In this document: one piece after another, positions 55,079 through 64,000 of the stretch
Layout: each line of letters opens with the position of its first letter
Position numbering within the stretch: position 1 is the first letter of the stretch
From: JACOMS01 sp964352785
Lineage (GTDB): Bacteria > Pseudomonadota > Alphaproteobacteria > Caulobacterales > Maricaulaceae
Direction: 5' to 3'
DNA: 64,000 nt
Assembly (NCBI GenBank): GCA_964352785.1
Contig: CAYGTI010000006.1
Location: 1-64,000 of the forward strand
The notes under the pieces: model-generated
Databases searched by the model: none
The model's input: the letters and a program-made list of their open reading frames with translations, nothing else
What the model was told of the DNA's origin: nothing
Position numbers and translations under genes: made by a program

Positions 55079-58000
55079 ATGTTAAATTGGCCGCAGCTAG
55101 ATGATCTTAAACATCAAGATGAGGCGCAGGCTGCCTCTTGCCTGATGTCAGTAATTGACCTCACACCAGAAGAACGCTCAGTTATCGATACAAATGCGGT
55201 CGACATCGTCCGCGCGGCGCGCCTGCAAACCAAACGTAAAGGTTTGATGGAAACATTTTTGGAGGAGTTTGGTCTCTCCAACAATGAAGGGCTGGCTTTG
55301 ATGTGTCTTGCTGAATCGCTCTTGCGGGTTCCTGACACTGATACGGCAGATAAATTGATCGCGGAGAAAGTTTCTTCTGGCAAATGGGCAGATCATAAAG
55401 GGCAGTCAGATAGCTGGCTTGTAAATGCCTCAACATGGGGGCTCATGCTGACGGGCAAAATTGTTGATGTCGGATCAATGGCGCACCGTGACGTGAACCG
55501 TTTCATGCAAAATTTGACACGCAAAACCGGCGCGCCCGTCATTCGGGCTGCGGTTATGCAAGCGATGCGCATCATGGGTGAGCAATTCGTGGTGGGTCGA
55601 ACTATTAATGAAGCCATCCGCCGTTCAGAAAAGCCGGGTATGGGCCAGACCGCCAGTTTATGCTCTTTTGATATGTTGGGCGAGGGCGCGCGCACAATGG
55701 CCGACGCAAGACGTTATTTTCAAGCTTATTTCAATGCCATACAGGCGCTGAGCGCAGCGTCAAGAAACTCCAAAAAACAGGTGCATGATCCAGAGACCAC
55801 GCATGGAATATCCGTAAAACTGAGTGCGCTGCATCCGCGTTTCGATGCCCTGCATGAAGATTTAATTTTGTCTGAGATGTACCCCAAGCTTCTTGAACTC
55901 GCGCAGGCGGCAGCAAAATCGAATATCAATTTTTGTTTGGATGCCGAAGAAGCCGATAAATTGATTTTGTCACTTAAGTTATTGGAAATGCTTGCAGAAG
56001 AACCGTCGCTTGGCGACTGGTCTGGTTTGGGCTTAGCGGTGCAAAGTTATCAGAAGCGTAGTTTGAGCGTGATAGATAAATTGACCGAGCTTTCAAAGCA
56101 GTCGAACCGCCGATTAATGGTACGTCTGGTTAAGGGGGCATATTGGGACAGTGAAATCAAGCATAGCCAAATTGAAGGTCACCCTGATTATCCCGTTTGG
56201 ACCCGCAAGAGCACAACCGATTTGTGTTATCTGGCCTGTGCGCGCAAGCTGTTTAATGCAGGGGAAACAATCTACCCGCAATTTGCGACCCACAACGCCC
56301 ATAGCGTTGCGGCTATACAGCATATGGCAGGCAGCAATAAGGCCTTTGAGTTTCAGCGTTTGCACGGCATGGGCGATTCGCTTTACCGCGCAGCAGATTT
56401 AAAGCGGCCTGTACGAATTTATGCGCCTGTTGGTGCTCATAAGGATTTATTGCCTTACCTTGTCAGGCGTCTTTTGGAAAACGGAGCGAATACCTCTTTT
56501 GTTCACAGTTTTTTGGACGATGATGTTTTGCCGGAAGATGTTGCGCGTTCACCGTTTGCAAACGAGCCTCTCATACCACATCCAAAAATCCCGCGCCCCG
56601 TCGACATGTTTGGCTCCGAGCGTCCTAATTCAAAGGGGCTGGATATTACTCAAGAAGAGGTCAGGCGCCGGATCGAAGAAAAAATGATTAAATTCAAGCC
56701 TTTGCGAGCACATCCTCTTATAAATGGGGCGTCTACGCGGGGTCAAAGTCAGCAGGTATTTAGTCCCGCTGCGGCGAGTCCTATCGGGGATTTACAGATA
56801 GCCTCAAGCGCGGATGTCGACGCGGCTTTTATATCCGCAAAACAGGGGTTTGTAGGATGGAATGCGCGGGGCGGCAAGGCGCGCGGGGCTGTTTTGAGAG
56901 CCATGGGCGACGCACTTGAGGCGCACATGGAAGAGTTTGTCGCCATAATGGGGCACGAAGCCGGAAAGACATTTGCTGATTCTATAGCTGAAGTGCGCGA
57001 GGCGGTTGATTTTTGCCGGTATTATGCTGCTCAGGCAGAAGCGCACTTCGAGCAGGCTCACACTCTTCCCGGACCCGCAGGGGAGATAAATTCTTTGACG
57101 CTCGCGGGGCGGGGTGTTTTCGTCTGTATCAGTCCTTGGAATTTTCCGTTGGCCATATTTGCGGGCCAAATCACAGCGGCTTTGGCCGCAGGTAACACAG
57201 TGATTGCGAAGCCGGCGGAGCAAACACCGCTGACGGCCTTGATGGCAGTCAAACTCTTCATTGAGGCCGGATTGCCGGCAGATGTTCTGCAGTTTTTACC
57301 GGGTAACGGGGAAGACATTGGGGCGGCTTTAACGGCTCATCCTGACGTCGCAGGCGTGTGCTTTACAGGCTCAACCCAAGTCGCAAAAATAATCAACCGA
57401 ACACTCGCCGCAAAAGATGGCCCGATACCTGTCTTAATTGCCGAAACGGGCGGGCTAAACGGTATGTTCGTGGATACTAGCGCGTTGCGTGAGCAGGTTA
57501 TCGACGATGTGGTCTCTTCGGCGTTTAATGCCGCCGGGCAGCGCTGCTCCGCGCTTCGCATATTATTCCTCCCCGACGAATCATACGACATGATTATAGA
57601 GGGTATTGAAGGAGCTATGGATTGCTTGCTTATTGGTGACCCTGGGCAGGCCTCGACAGATATCGGGCCTGTTATAGATGCGGCGGCCCTAGGCAGTTTA
57701 CGGGATTATGTGAGTCATCTTCCAAAAACCATGTCTTTACGCAAACAGTGCCTTGTTCCCCGCGCTTGCGATGAGGGTCATTACATGCCGCCGACTTTGA
57801 TCGAAGCCGACAACTTGAATGATTTTAATCATGAAATGTTTGGTCCCGTTTTGCATGTTGTGCGTTATAAAAGTCGTGATCTGGATAGCCTTATGCAGGA
57901 ATTCGCGGCTAAGAATTATGGCTTGACCCTGGGCATTCACAGCCGCCTCGAATCTTTCGCCAAGCACGTCATAAATGCTGTTCCTGCGGGTAATATATAT

Positions 58001-58183
58001 ATCAACCGAAACATTATCGGAGCGGTTGTCGGCGTTCAGCCATTTGGCGGTCATGGGCTGTCTGGTACGGGGCCCAAGGCCGGGGGGCCGCATTATGTGG
58101 CGCGATTTGCAACAGAGGTCACGGTTACGAATAATATCTCCGCACAGGGCGGTGATCCGGCGTTATTAAATCTTGAGCCGTAA
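55079..58183 (+). CDS. putA: Bifunctional proline dehydrogenase / pyrroline-5-carboxylate dehydrogenase
   Basis: This protein of about 1,034 residues converts proline to glutamate in two steps. The FAD-linked proline dehydrogenase barrel (roughly 130-465) has HGISVKLSALHPRF, MVRLVKGAYWD and EFQRLHGMGD. The aldehyde dehydrogenase part (roughly 510-1010) has SPWNFPLAIF, the glutamate in AETGGLNGMF, the catalytic cysteine in AGQRCSALR and EMFGPVLHV. There is no N-terminal ribbon-helix-helix domain, so it is the non-DNA-binding type A. The ATG at 55079 has GGGAGG eight bases upstream; an ATG at 55034 is possible but poorly spaced. Confidence 0.95.
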   Translation: MLNWPQLDDLKHQDEAQAASCLMSVIDLTPEERSVIDTNAVDIVRAARLQTKRKGLMETFLEEFGLSNNEGLALMCLAESLLRVPDTDTADKLIAEKVSSGKWADHKGQSDSWLVNASTWGLMLTGKIVDVGSMAHRDVNRFMQNLTRKTGAPVIRAAVMQAMRIMGEQFVVGRTINEAIRRSEKPGMGQTASLCSFDMLGEGARTMADARRYFQAYFNAIQALSAASRNSKKQVHDPETTHGISVKLSALHPRFDALHEDLILSEMYPKLLELAQAAAKSNINFCLDAEEADKLILSLKLLEMLAEEPSLGDWSGLGLAVQSYQKRSLSVIDKLTELSKQSNRRLMVRLVKGAYWDSEIKHSQIEGHPDYPVWTRKSTTDLCYLACARKLFNAGETIYPQFATHNAHSVAAIQHMAGSNKAFEFQRLHGMGDSLYRAADLKRPVRIYAPVGAHKDLLPYLVRRLLENGANTSFVHSFLDDDVLPEDVARSPFANEPLIPHPKIPRPVDMFGSERPNSKGLDITQEEVRRRIEEKMIKFKPLRAHPLINGASTRGQSQQVFSPAAASPIGDLQIASSADVDAAFISAKQGFVGWNARGGKARGAVLRAMGDALEAHMEEFVAIMGHEAGKTFADSIAEVREAVDFCRYYAAQAEAHFEQAHTLPGPAGEINSLTLAGRGVFVCISPWNFPLAIFAGQITAALAAGNTVIAKPAEQTPLTALMAVKLFIEAGLPADVLQFLPGNGEDIGAALTAHPDVAGVCFTGSTQVAKIINRTLAAKDGPIPVLIAETGGLNGMFVDTSALREQVIDDVVSSAFNAAGQRCSALRILFLPDESYDMIIEGIEGAMDCLLIGDPGQASTDIGPVIDAAALGSLRDYVSHLPKTMSLRKQCLVPRACDEGHYMPPTLIEADNLNDFNHEMFGPVLHVVRYKSRDLDSLMQEFAAKNYGLTLGIHSRLESFAKHVINAVPAGNIYINRNIIGAVVGVQPFGGHGLSGTGPKAGGPHYVARFATEVTVTNNISAQGGDPALLNLEP

Positions 58184-58304
58184 ATAGACACACGTCCGTA
58201 GCTCTCTAAAAGCGACAAAATGACAGGATTTATTTTATTCGTTCGCTCTTCGCTTTTTAACTTTCTCAGTCTATAACACACCAAATCATTTTCGAGGATG
58301 TTTC

Positions 58305-59087
58305 ATGGTTCAGCTAACCCTGCCAAAAAATTCAAAACTTACGCCCGGTCAGGCCTGGGCCTCTGCCAGCGCTGGAAAGCGCATGAAGACCTTCAAGATA
58401 TACCGTTATGATCCCGAATCAGGAGGTCAACCGCGCTGGGATACCTACAAAATCGATCTGGATGAGTGCGGGCCGATGGTTTTGGATGCGCTTTTCAAAA
58501 TAAAAAACGAGATTGACCCTACATTGTCATTTCGCCGCTCCTGCCGTGAGGGTGTCTGTGGATCATGTGCTATGAATATTGGCGGGCGCAATACATTGGC
58601 CTGCACCAAAGGCATTGATGAGGTTGGCGGCGCTGACACGATTACTATTTCACCGCTCCCGCATTTACCGGTTGTACGCGATCTCGTCCCTGATTTATCA
58701 CAGTTCTATGCGCAATATGCATCGATTGAGCCGTGGCTCCACACAACAACGGCAGAGCCCAAAGAGGAGTGGACGCAAACTCCCGAAGATCGTGATAAAC
58801 TTGATGGTTTATATGAGTGTATCTTGTGCGCGTCATGCTCGACCAGTTGTCCCAGCTATTGGTGGAACGGTGATCGTTATCTAGGCCCGGCTGCACTGCT
58901 CCAAGCTTACCGCTGGCTCGTCGATAGCCGCGACGAAGCAACAAATGAGCGTTTAGACGATCTTGAAGATCCGTTTAAGCTCTACCGTTGCCACACGATC
59001 ATGAATTGCGCGAACGTCTGCCCTAAAGGGTTAAATCCCGCGAAGGCCATTGCCGAGGTCAAGCGTATGATGATTGGGCGCGCTTAA
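58305..59087 (+). CDS. sdhB: Succinate dehydrogenase iron-sulfur subunit
   Basis: This 260-residue SdhB carries electrons from the flavoprotein to quinone in complex II. The [2Fe-2S] ligands are in SCREGVCGSC with a later Cys in NTLAC. The C-terminal clusters use CILCASCSTSCP and CHTIMNCANVCPKG. It stands 121 bases after putA with no sdhC, sdhD or sdhA beside it, so the remaining subunits must lie elsewhere. Both neighbouring reactions feed electrons to the quinone pool. Confidence 0.97.
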   Translation: MVQLTLPKNSKLTPGQAWASASAGKRMKTFKIYRYDPESGGQPRWDTYKIDLDECGPMVLDALFKIKNEIDPTLSFRRSCREGVCGSCAMNIGGRNTLACTKGIDEVGGADTITISPLPHLPVVRDLVPDLSQFYAQYASIEPWLHTTTAEPKEEWTQTPEDRDKLDGLYECILCASCSTSCPSYWWNGDRYLGPAALLQAYRWLVDSRDEATNERLDDLEDPFKLYRCHTIMNCANVCPKGLNPAKAIAEVKRMMIGRA

Positions 59088-59117
59088 GGTTATTTGCGTT
59101 AGTTCTTGATTTTATAG

Positions 59118-59149
59118 AGTTTAATGCTGATTTTAATCGGCGTTAAACT
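59118..59149. terminator. Inverted repeat between convergent sdhB and ABC exporter genes
   Basis: AGTTTAATGC and GCGTTAAACT pair with one T-G, and the stem extends inward through GATT/AATC. It overlaps the last codons of the opposing ABC gene. The T-tracts are weak, so it is only a candidate bidirectional terminator. Confidence 0.45.
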
Positions 59150-61013
59150 GTAATTCTGCCAACCTTGCATATAACTTACCATCTTTGATGAGTTTCGCAT
59201 GTGTGCCTTGGCCGGCTATTTTACCGTTTTCCATCACCAAAATTCTATCGGCTTTTTTAACGGTCGCGAGCCTGTGTGCAATGACCAGTGTCGTGCGGTT
59301 TTTAGACAGATTTTCAAACGCCAATTGCACGGCGCGTTCACTTTCGGCGTCCAGCGCGCTTGTGGCTTCATCCAAAAGCAATATAGGCGCATCTCGCAAG
59401 ATGGCCCGCGCAATCGCAATCCGTTGCCTCTGACCACCTGACAGAGTCGCGGCGCGCTCGCCGAGATCCGTTTGATAGCCGTCTGGCAAAGCTTGAATAA
59501 AATCATGGGCAAAAGCCGCTTTTGCAGCGTCTATGACGTCGGCGTCGCTAGCGCCTTCGCGCCCATAGCGGATATTATCCATAGCAGAGCCGGAAAATAG
59601 CGGGGTGTTTTGCTGAACTATCGCGAATTGCTGACGTAAGACCGTTGGTGTGAGGTCTTTGATGGATGTCCCATCAACTGAAATCACTCCGGCCTGAACG
59701 TCATAAAATCTGAGCATGAGCTGAAACAGCGTGGATTTCCCCGCGCCTGAAGGCCCGACAATGGCAACGGTTTCGCCGGGTTTTATGTCAAAACTGAGTT
59801 CGCTCACTGCTTTTTCACCGGGCCGCGAGGGATAAGAAAATGTGACATTATCGAACTCTATGTCGCCGCGGGCTTTGCCCAAGGTTTTAGGAGCCGCCGG
59901 AGCCGCAATTTCGCTAGTGGCCGTTAAAATATCTACGAGGCGTTCAGAGGCACCGGCCGCGCGCAGTAAGTTTGTCCATGTTTCCGTTAGAAAGCTGAGG
60001 TTCGATAAGACCAAAAACGCGAAAAGCGTGAACTGAAGAATATCGCCGCCCGTCATTTTGCCTTGGGTCACATTGATGGCACCGTACCACAAAACACCAA
60101 CAACAGAACCAAAAGCCACTATAAAGATAATCATCGTCATCAGGGTACGAATGATGATGCGTTTTTTGTGAATGTCGAAGGTCTGATTGACGACATCAGA
60201 GAACGCTTTGTCTTCCATAGCTTCGCGGGTGAAAGCTTGGACGGTTTGAATGGCGGACAGGCTTTCTCCGGCGCGGGCTGACGCATTTGCGAGGCTGTCT
60301 TGACCATCCCGCGAGAGATTACGGATCATACGGCCAAAAACAATGACAGGGATAATGATCAATGGTCCAATGGTGATGACCATCAAAGCCATTTTCCAGT
60401 TGGTCACGAACATCATGATCATCGCGCCAAAAGCGACTGCGAGCGCGCGAATACCAAATGAAATAGACCCGGTTACAACGGTTTCAATTAACGTTGTATC
60501 TGTGGTCAGTCGAGAGAGAACTTCGCCAGTTCTGACGCGCTCAAAATAGGCCGGGCTGAGAGTCAAGAGGTGGCTATAAACCTTGTTGCGGATATCAGCG
60601 ATCACCCGCTGGCCAAGGGTGGTGATAAAATAGGCGCGCATCGGGCCGACTAATGCATAAATTAGTACGAATAAAAACGCGAACTTAAAATAGGGCGCAA
60701 GATCGCTTGCGCCGGAAATATTGACTCGCTGACAAAAATCAGGCTCGGCAATGTTTGCTCCCGCAAATCCGCAATCAACGATCAGTTTGCCCAGAGGCGG
60801 GATCGTCAGAGTTGCAATCGAAGACAATGTTAGAAAGATCAAAAATAAAGTCAACCAGCCAGGATAACGGGCGATAAACGGCCAAATATGCTTGAGAGGT
60901 GCAAGCGAGCGGGACTTAGCCCTGTGCGCTTTGTCCCGGTCTACGTCTGCGGTAAAAGCCGCTCCCGCGGATCGTTGCTCGCCGCGCGGCGAACTTTGTG
61001 ATGAATCAGTCAT
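59133..61013 (-). CDS. ABC exporter, fused membrane and ATPase domains (MsbA-like)
   Basis: This 626-residue half-transporter is expected to work as a homodimer in the inner membrane. The membrane domain has about six helices (roughly 45-335). The ATPase domain shows Walker A GPSGAGKST, the Q-loop QQNTPLF, signature LSGGQRQRIAIARA, Walker B ILLLDEATSALD and the His switch VIAHRL. Family members flip lipids or export drugs; the substrate is not evident. It converges on sdhB and is divergent from recQ. Confidence 0.93.
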   Translation of the reverse strand: MTDSSQSSPRGEQRSAGAAFTADVDRDKAHRAKSRSLAPLKHIWPFIARYPGWLTLFLIFLTLSSIATLTIPPLGKLIVDCGFAGANIAEPDFCQRVNISGASDLAPYFKFAFLFVLIYALVGPMRAYFITTLGQRVIADIRNKVYSHLLTLSPAYFERVRTGEVLSRLTTDTTLIETVVTGSISFGIRALAVAFGAMIMMFVTNWKMALMVITIGPLIIIPVIVFGRMIRNLSRDGQDSLANASARAGESLSAIQTVQAFTREAMEDKAFSDVVNQTFDIHKKRIIIRTLMTMIIFIVAFGSVVGVLWYGAINVTQGKMTGGDILQFTLFAFLVLSNLSFLTETWTNLLRAAGASERLVDILTATSEIAAPAAPKTLGKARGDIEFDNVTFSYPSRPGEKAVSELSFDIKPGETVAIVGPSGAGKSTLFQLMLRFYDVQAGVISVDGTSIKDLTPTVLRQQFAIVQQNTPLFSGSAMDNIRYGREGASDADVIDAAKAAFAHDFIQALPDGYQTDLGERAATLSGGQRQRIAIARAILRDAPILLLDEATSALDAESERAVQLAFENLSKNRTTLVIAHRLATVKKADRILVMENGKIAGQGTHAKLIKDGKLYARLAELQFNAD

Positions 61014-61144
61014 AGGGCGCTCTATGGCATTCCCCGCAGTGAGCGTCTATGCGTCTTGTCAACAAATGACTCTGCAAACTTGCATGACTTATAAAACACT
61101 ATTTCGGTGTTTGCATTTTGCGTATTCGGCCCGCACAAACCTGC

Positions 61145-62938
61145 ATGCAAAGCGCTGATTCTGTCCTTAAATCTGTATTTGGTTTTGGCGGGTTCCGTCC
61201 CGGCCAGAAAGATATTATCGACGCCATTGTGGCCGGACAAAATATGTTGGCGGTTATGCCAACGGGTGCGGGTAAGTCACTTTGCTATCAGATACCTGCC
61301 CTGTTATTTGACCGCCCCACAGTGATTGTCTCCCCGTTGGTCGCTTTGATGGATAATCAGGTCGCAGGTCTGCGCGCGAACGGCGTGGATGCAGCCTGCA
61401 TTCACTCGGGGCAATCCCGGGATGAGAACGTCAAAAACTGGCTCAGCGTCAGCCGCGGCGGCGCAAAAATTCTCTATCTGTCGCCGGAACGCTTGATGAC
61501 GCCGCGTATGATCTCTGCGATTACAGCGCTTGATCCGGCGATGTTCGTTGTTGATGAAGCGCACTGCGTCTCAAAATGGGGCCCGTCCTTTCGCCCTGAA
61601 TATGATCAGCTCTCAGACCTAAAAGCCAAGTTTCCCAATGCGGTTATCGCCGCCTTTACCGCAACCGCAGATGAAGCCACGCGTGCTGACATTGCGCAAA
61701 AGCTGTTTTGCGGCCAAGGAAAAATCGTTGTTCAAGGCTTTGATCGTCCAAACTTGGATTTGGTGATCTCGCCAAAATCAAACCGCCAAGACCAGCTCAA
61801 AACCTTTATCGAAAATGTCCGGGGGCAGTCCGGCATTGTTTATTGCCTGTCCCGAAAGTCGACCGAAGAAACAAGCCGGTTCTTGAGGACTCAAAATGTA
61901 AAGGCGCTGGCCTATCATGCAGGTATGAGCCCGGAGCAGCGGTTTGAAAACCAGGAACGCTTTATGGCGGAGCAGGGCGTGGTCATTGTCGCCACTATTG
62001 CCTTTGGTATGGGCATCGACAAGCCTGATATTCGCTTTGTCTTTCATATGAATCTGCCCGGCAGTCTTGAGGCTTATTACCAAGAAATTGGGCGCGCCGG
62101 CCGTGACGGGCAGCCCGCCAATACGGCTATGCTATACGGCCTTGATGATGTGCGCATGCGGCGTCAATTTATCTCTGATGATGCGAGCGATAGCGACCAT
62201 CAAATGCGCGAGCATAAACGCCTCGATGCTTTGCTGGCTTATTGTGAGGCCTCGACGTGCCGCCGGCAGGTTTTGCTCTCTTATTTTGGCGAGCAAACAC
62301 CTGAATGCAAAAATTGCGATAATTGCCTGAACCCGCCAAAGCTCATTGACGCGAGTCAGCCCGCGCGGGCTTTGTTTGCGTCTATTGACCAAACGGGTCA
62401 GCGCTTTGGCACCGCGCATATCATTGACGTGACGCGCGGAGCTAAAACGGCGCGTATCACGCAATTTGGCCATGACACTCTCTCGGCCTATGCGGGCGGA
62501 CAGACCTTTGCAAAGCCGTATTTACAGGCCTTGATACGCCAAGCCGTTGCGGCAGGTGTTCTGGACATGGATATTGCCAAATACGGCGCGTTGACGCTCA
62601 CCCGGAAAGGCCGGGGTGTTTTGGAGGGCCAAGAAACCTTCCAATGTAAAGATATTCAAGCGGCGCTACCAAAACAACGCAGGGCCCGCCGCGCCCATAC
62701 CGCTGCTGATTTGACACCGGATGCGGAGGATTTATTGGTGAAATTAAAGGCTTTAAGGTCCCAGTTTGCGCGCGAGATGAAAAAACCCGCCTATGTCGTG
62801 TTTTCCGATGCGACGCTGATTGATATGGCGCGCCTTGTCCCGGCGAACAAAGAGTCCATGCTGGAAGTCTCTGGTGTTGGCCCGACGAAATTTGAGCGGT
62901 TTGGCGAAGCGTTTTTAGATGCTGTCGCAAACGCCTAG
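61145..62938 (+). CDS. recQ: ATP-dependent DNA helicase RecQ
   Basis: This 3'-to-5' helicase of about 597 residues acts in recombination and fork repair. Motif 0/I are GFRPGQ and MPTGAGKSLCYQIPAL, motif II is VDEAHCVSKWG, motif V is ATIAFGMGIDKPDIR and motif VI is QEIGRAGRDG. The RecQ-Ct zinc site uses CRRQVLLSYFGE and CKNCDNC, and a C-terminal HRDC-like domain ends with MLEVSGVGPTKFERFGEAF. The ATG at 61145 is preferred to a TTG at 61118. It is divergent from the ABC exporter. Confidence 0.95.
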   Translation: MQSADSVLKSVFGFGGFRPGQKDIIDAIVAGQNMLAVMPTGAGKSLCYQIPALLFDRPTVIVSPLVALMDNQVAGLRANGVDAACIHSGQSRDENVKNWLSVSRGGAKILYLSPERLMTPRMISAITALDPAMFVVDEAHCVSKWGPSFRPEYDQLSDLKAKFPNAVIAAFTATADEATRADIAQKLFCGQGKIVVQGFDRPNLDLVISPKSNRQDQLKTFIENVRGQSGIVYCLSRKSTEETSRFLRTQNVKALAYHAGMSPEQRFENQERFMAEQGVVIVATIAFGMGIDKPDIRFVFHMNLPGSLEAYYQEIGRAGRDGQPANTAMLYGLDDVRMRRQFISDDASDSDHQMREHKRLDALLAYCEASTCRRQVLLSYFGEQTPECKNCDNCLNPPKLIDASQPARALFASIDQTGQRFGTAHIIDVTRGAKTARITQFGHDTLSAYAGGQTFAKPYLQALIRQAVAAGVLDMDIAKYGALTLTRKGRGVLEGQETFQCKDIQAALPKQRRARRAHTAADLTPDAEDLLVKLKALRSQFAREMKKPAYVVFSDATLIDMARLVPANKESMLEVSGVGPTKFERFGEAFLDAVANA

Positions 62939-63650
62939 TGCAATTCGCTTATGAATTCTTACTGATCTTAATTTAATACAAAATACATTTAATTCAGCAC
63001 CTCTATCGCCAACTCCGGGTAGGAGGGCGACAAGTATCAATATTAAGTAGGGAGTAGGGGTGCGAATTTTCGTAAGGGTTTACGGCGGAATTTTATGCTC
63101 GCATAGCACCAGCGCACTGGCAAAACTATGAGTTTTTGCGCCGTAATTTTGTGTTTTTCGGCCTATATGCCTAACGAGGCTGACGCGCCGAAATGCATCA
63201 CGATAGTAGTGAAAGCCGTAAATTTGAAACCGTCCCATCGCGGATAGTTTTGTGCAGCGCTCTAAAAATTGCGCGCGCGATAAGGTGAGCGATCCAGACG
63301 TTCCTCCGGGCATCAACGCTCTGAGAGGTGATAAATTACGCGCAGGAAACGCCGCCTTGCGCTGCGCATAGGCATGCTTGCGGCGGTTGGAGCGGCTTGG
63401 AGTTTCCGGAGCGCCGCCCGTATAAATCGATGGCGTGGCCGCTTCATAACGATGAAATCCCAGTATGAAATACAAACTTGCGAGCAAAAGCTGAATGACG
63501 GGCAGATCAAGCCAGCTCTCCCGTCTCTTTTCCCGCCTTGGGGTCTCGCTATATATAAGGCTTCGGTCACAATACGTCATGTTGTGACATTACCCCGGAA
63601 CTGATCACCGAGGATTAGATTGTATGTGGGTGTTGTTTTTAAAAAGAAAA
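62939..63650. other. Intergenic region with one doubtful reverse-strand frame
   Basis: A possible recQ-proximal hairpin lies at about 63006-63030 (TCGCC...GGCGA with CTCC/GGAG inside). A 166-residue reverse frame spans 63080-63580. Its translation is basic with one hydrophobic stretch (LPVIQLLLASLYFILGF), has no ribosome site and matches no family I know. It may be a relic or chance. Confidence 0.35.
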
Positions 63651-63691
63651 TTATGACTGCAAAGTAGGGATAATATTGGCAAACGCGTCAA

Positions 63692-63828
63692 CCCGGTCAA
63701 GCCGCGAAGCGGCGTAGAGCCGGGATATCGATAGGTTTTTATGTTCTAACGAGGGGGCTCCATCGCATGCGATCCTGCATCTTCGGCTGCGCATCCGTGC
63801 GGGATGACAGCATAGTCGATTGCCCCCT
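63692..63828. repeat. Nested palindromic intergenic element (REP-like)
   Basis: The first hairpin (63692-63724) has CCCGG/CCGGG outside and GCCGC/GCGGC around a GAA loop. A second structure has an outer arm AGGGGGC (63752-63758) paired with GCCCCCT (63822-63828). Inside it lie the palindrome CGCATGCG and an ATCCTGCA/TGCGGGAT stem. The CATCCCGCACGGATGCG-type sequence on the reverse strand is typical of dispersed intergenic palindromes in alphaproteobacteria. Confidence 0.6.
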
Positions 63829-64000
63829 ATATCATTCTGGCTTGATCTGGATGGTTGAGAGGTTTGCGCAGATTGCCGTAATTTGGTCAGTTGATCTTCC
63901 AAATAGGAGTTCTTTTTTCTCTATCACCTAAAATAAAATATACCGAAGAGAAAACCTAACAGTTTAAACCATAGCTATTCCGATAGCGGTTCTGCCTTTC

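Noticed and set aside
63651..63902. 83-residue reverse frame
   Set aside because: It covers the palindromic element, and its translation is the typical product of such intergenic repeats.

Overview
The window is chromosomal DNA from an alphaproteobacterium. The gene order rplU-rpmA-GNAT-obgE-proB-proA-nadD-rsfS-rlmH-envC-S41 protease-rppH, the NDUFS4-like complex I gene beside a tRNA-Arg, and the aminotransferase-glpX-recJ block all point there. The moderate base composition and the many small lipoproteins suggest a marine Caulobacterales/Maricaulales (Hyphomonadaceae-like) organism; that placement is inference. Two runs of exactly 100 N inside one repetitive gene show that this is a draft or metagenome assembly. 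No phage, insertion sequence, CRISPR array or rRNA was seen.

Layout. Positions 1-9.9 kb hold a TTCCCTG-rich intergenic repeat, a HerA-like ATPase, an NDUFS4-like protein, tRNA-Arg(UCU), a reverse-strand sulfur amino-acid operon (cysK-sseA-metC) ending in a CE15-type esterase lipoprotein, a DUF3089 protein, a DUF502 membrane protein and a DUF2807 adhesin-like protein. A uracil-DNA glycosylase gene at 9.9-10.5 kb is broken by a frameshift. From 10.5 to 13.5 kb lies kbl-tdh plus an iodotyrosine-deiodinase-like nitroreductase, overlapping end to end. From 13.5 to 19.4 kb two YtcJ-type amidohydrolase lipoproteins flank a hybrid sensor kinase. From 19.5 to 26.2 kb come rplM-rpsI, argC, a small lipoprotein, a class I aminotransferase, glpX and recJ. 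From 26.2 to 33.0 kb lie a Tat-exported SDR, trhO, two small uncharacterised genes, a large zinc metalloprotease and a Tet-like MFS exporter. From 33.0 to 45.4 kb is the long reverse-strand housekeeping cluster from rppH back to rplU.

The outstanding feature is the giant gene at 45574-54191 (reverse strand). It encodes an exported protein of about 2,800-2,900 residues built almost entirely of 23-residue repeats. The N-terminal half carries about 50 acidic units. The C-terminal half carries about 40 strongly basic units on the same backbone (I-P-A at 1-3, V-T at 8-9, P at 16). A calcium-loop linker lies between the halves, a peptidoglycan-binding domain follows, and a G-N-I-V/I-I-A-R module occurs at both ends. 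This looks like an undescribed, charge-segregated envelope fibre or scaffold.

The last 9 kb carries putA (no DNA-binding domain), an sdhB separated from other sdh genes, an MsbA-like ABC exporter, recQ, and 1 kb of non-coding DNA with a nested palindromic element.

Function assignments rest on motif and family recognition by eye. No database search was run.
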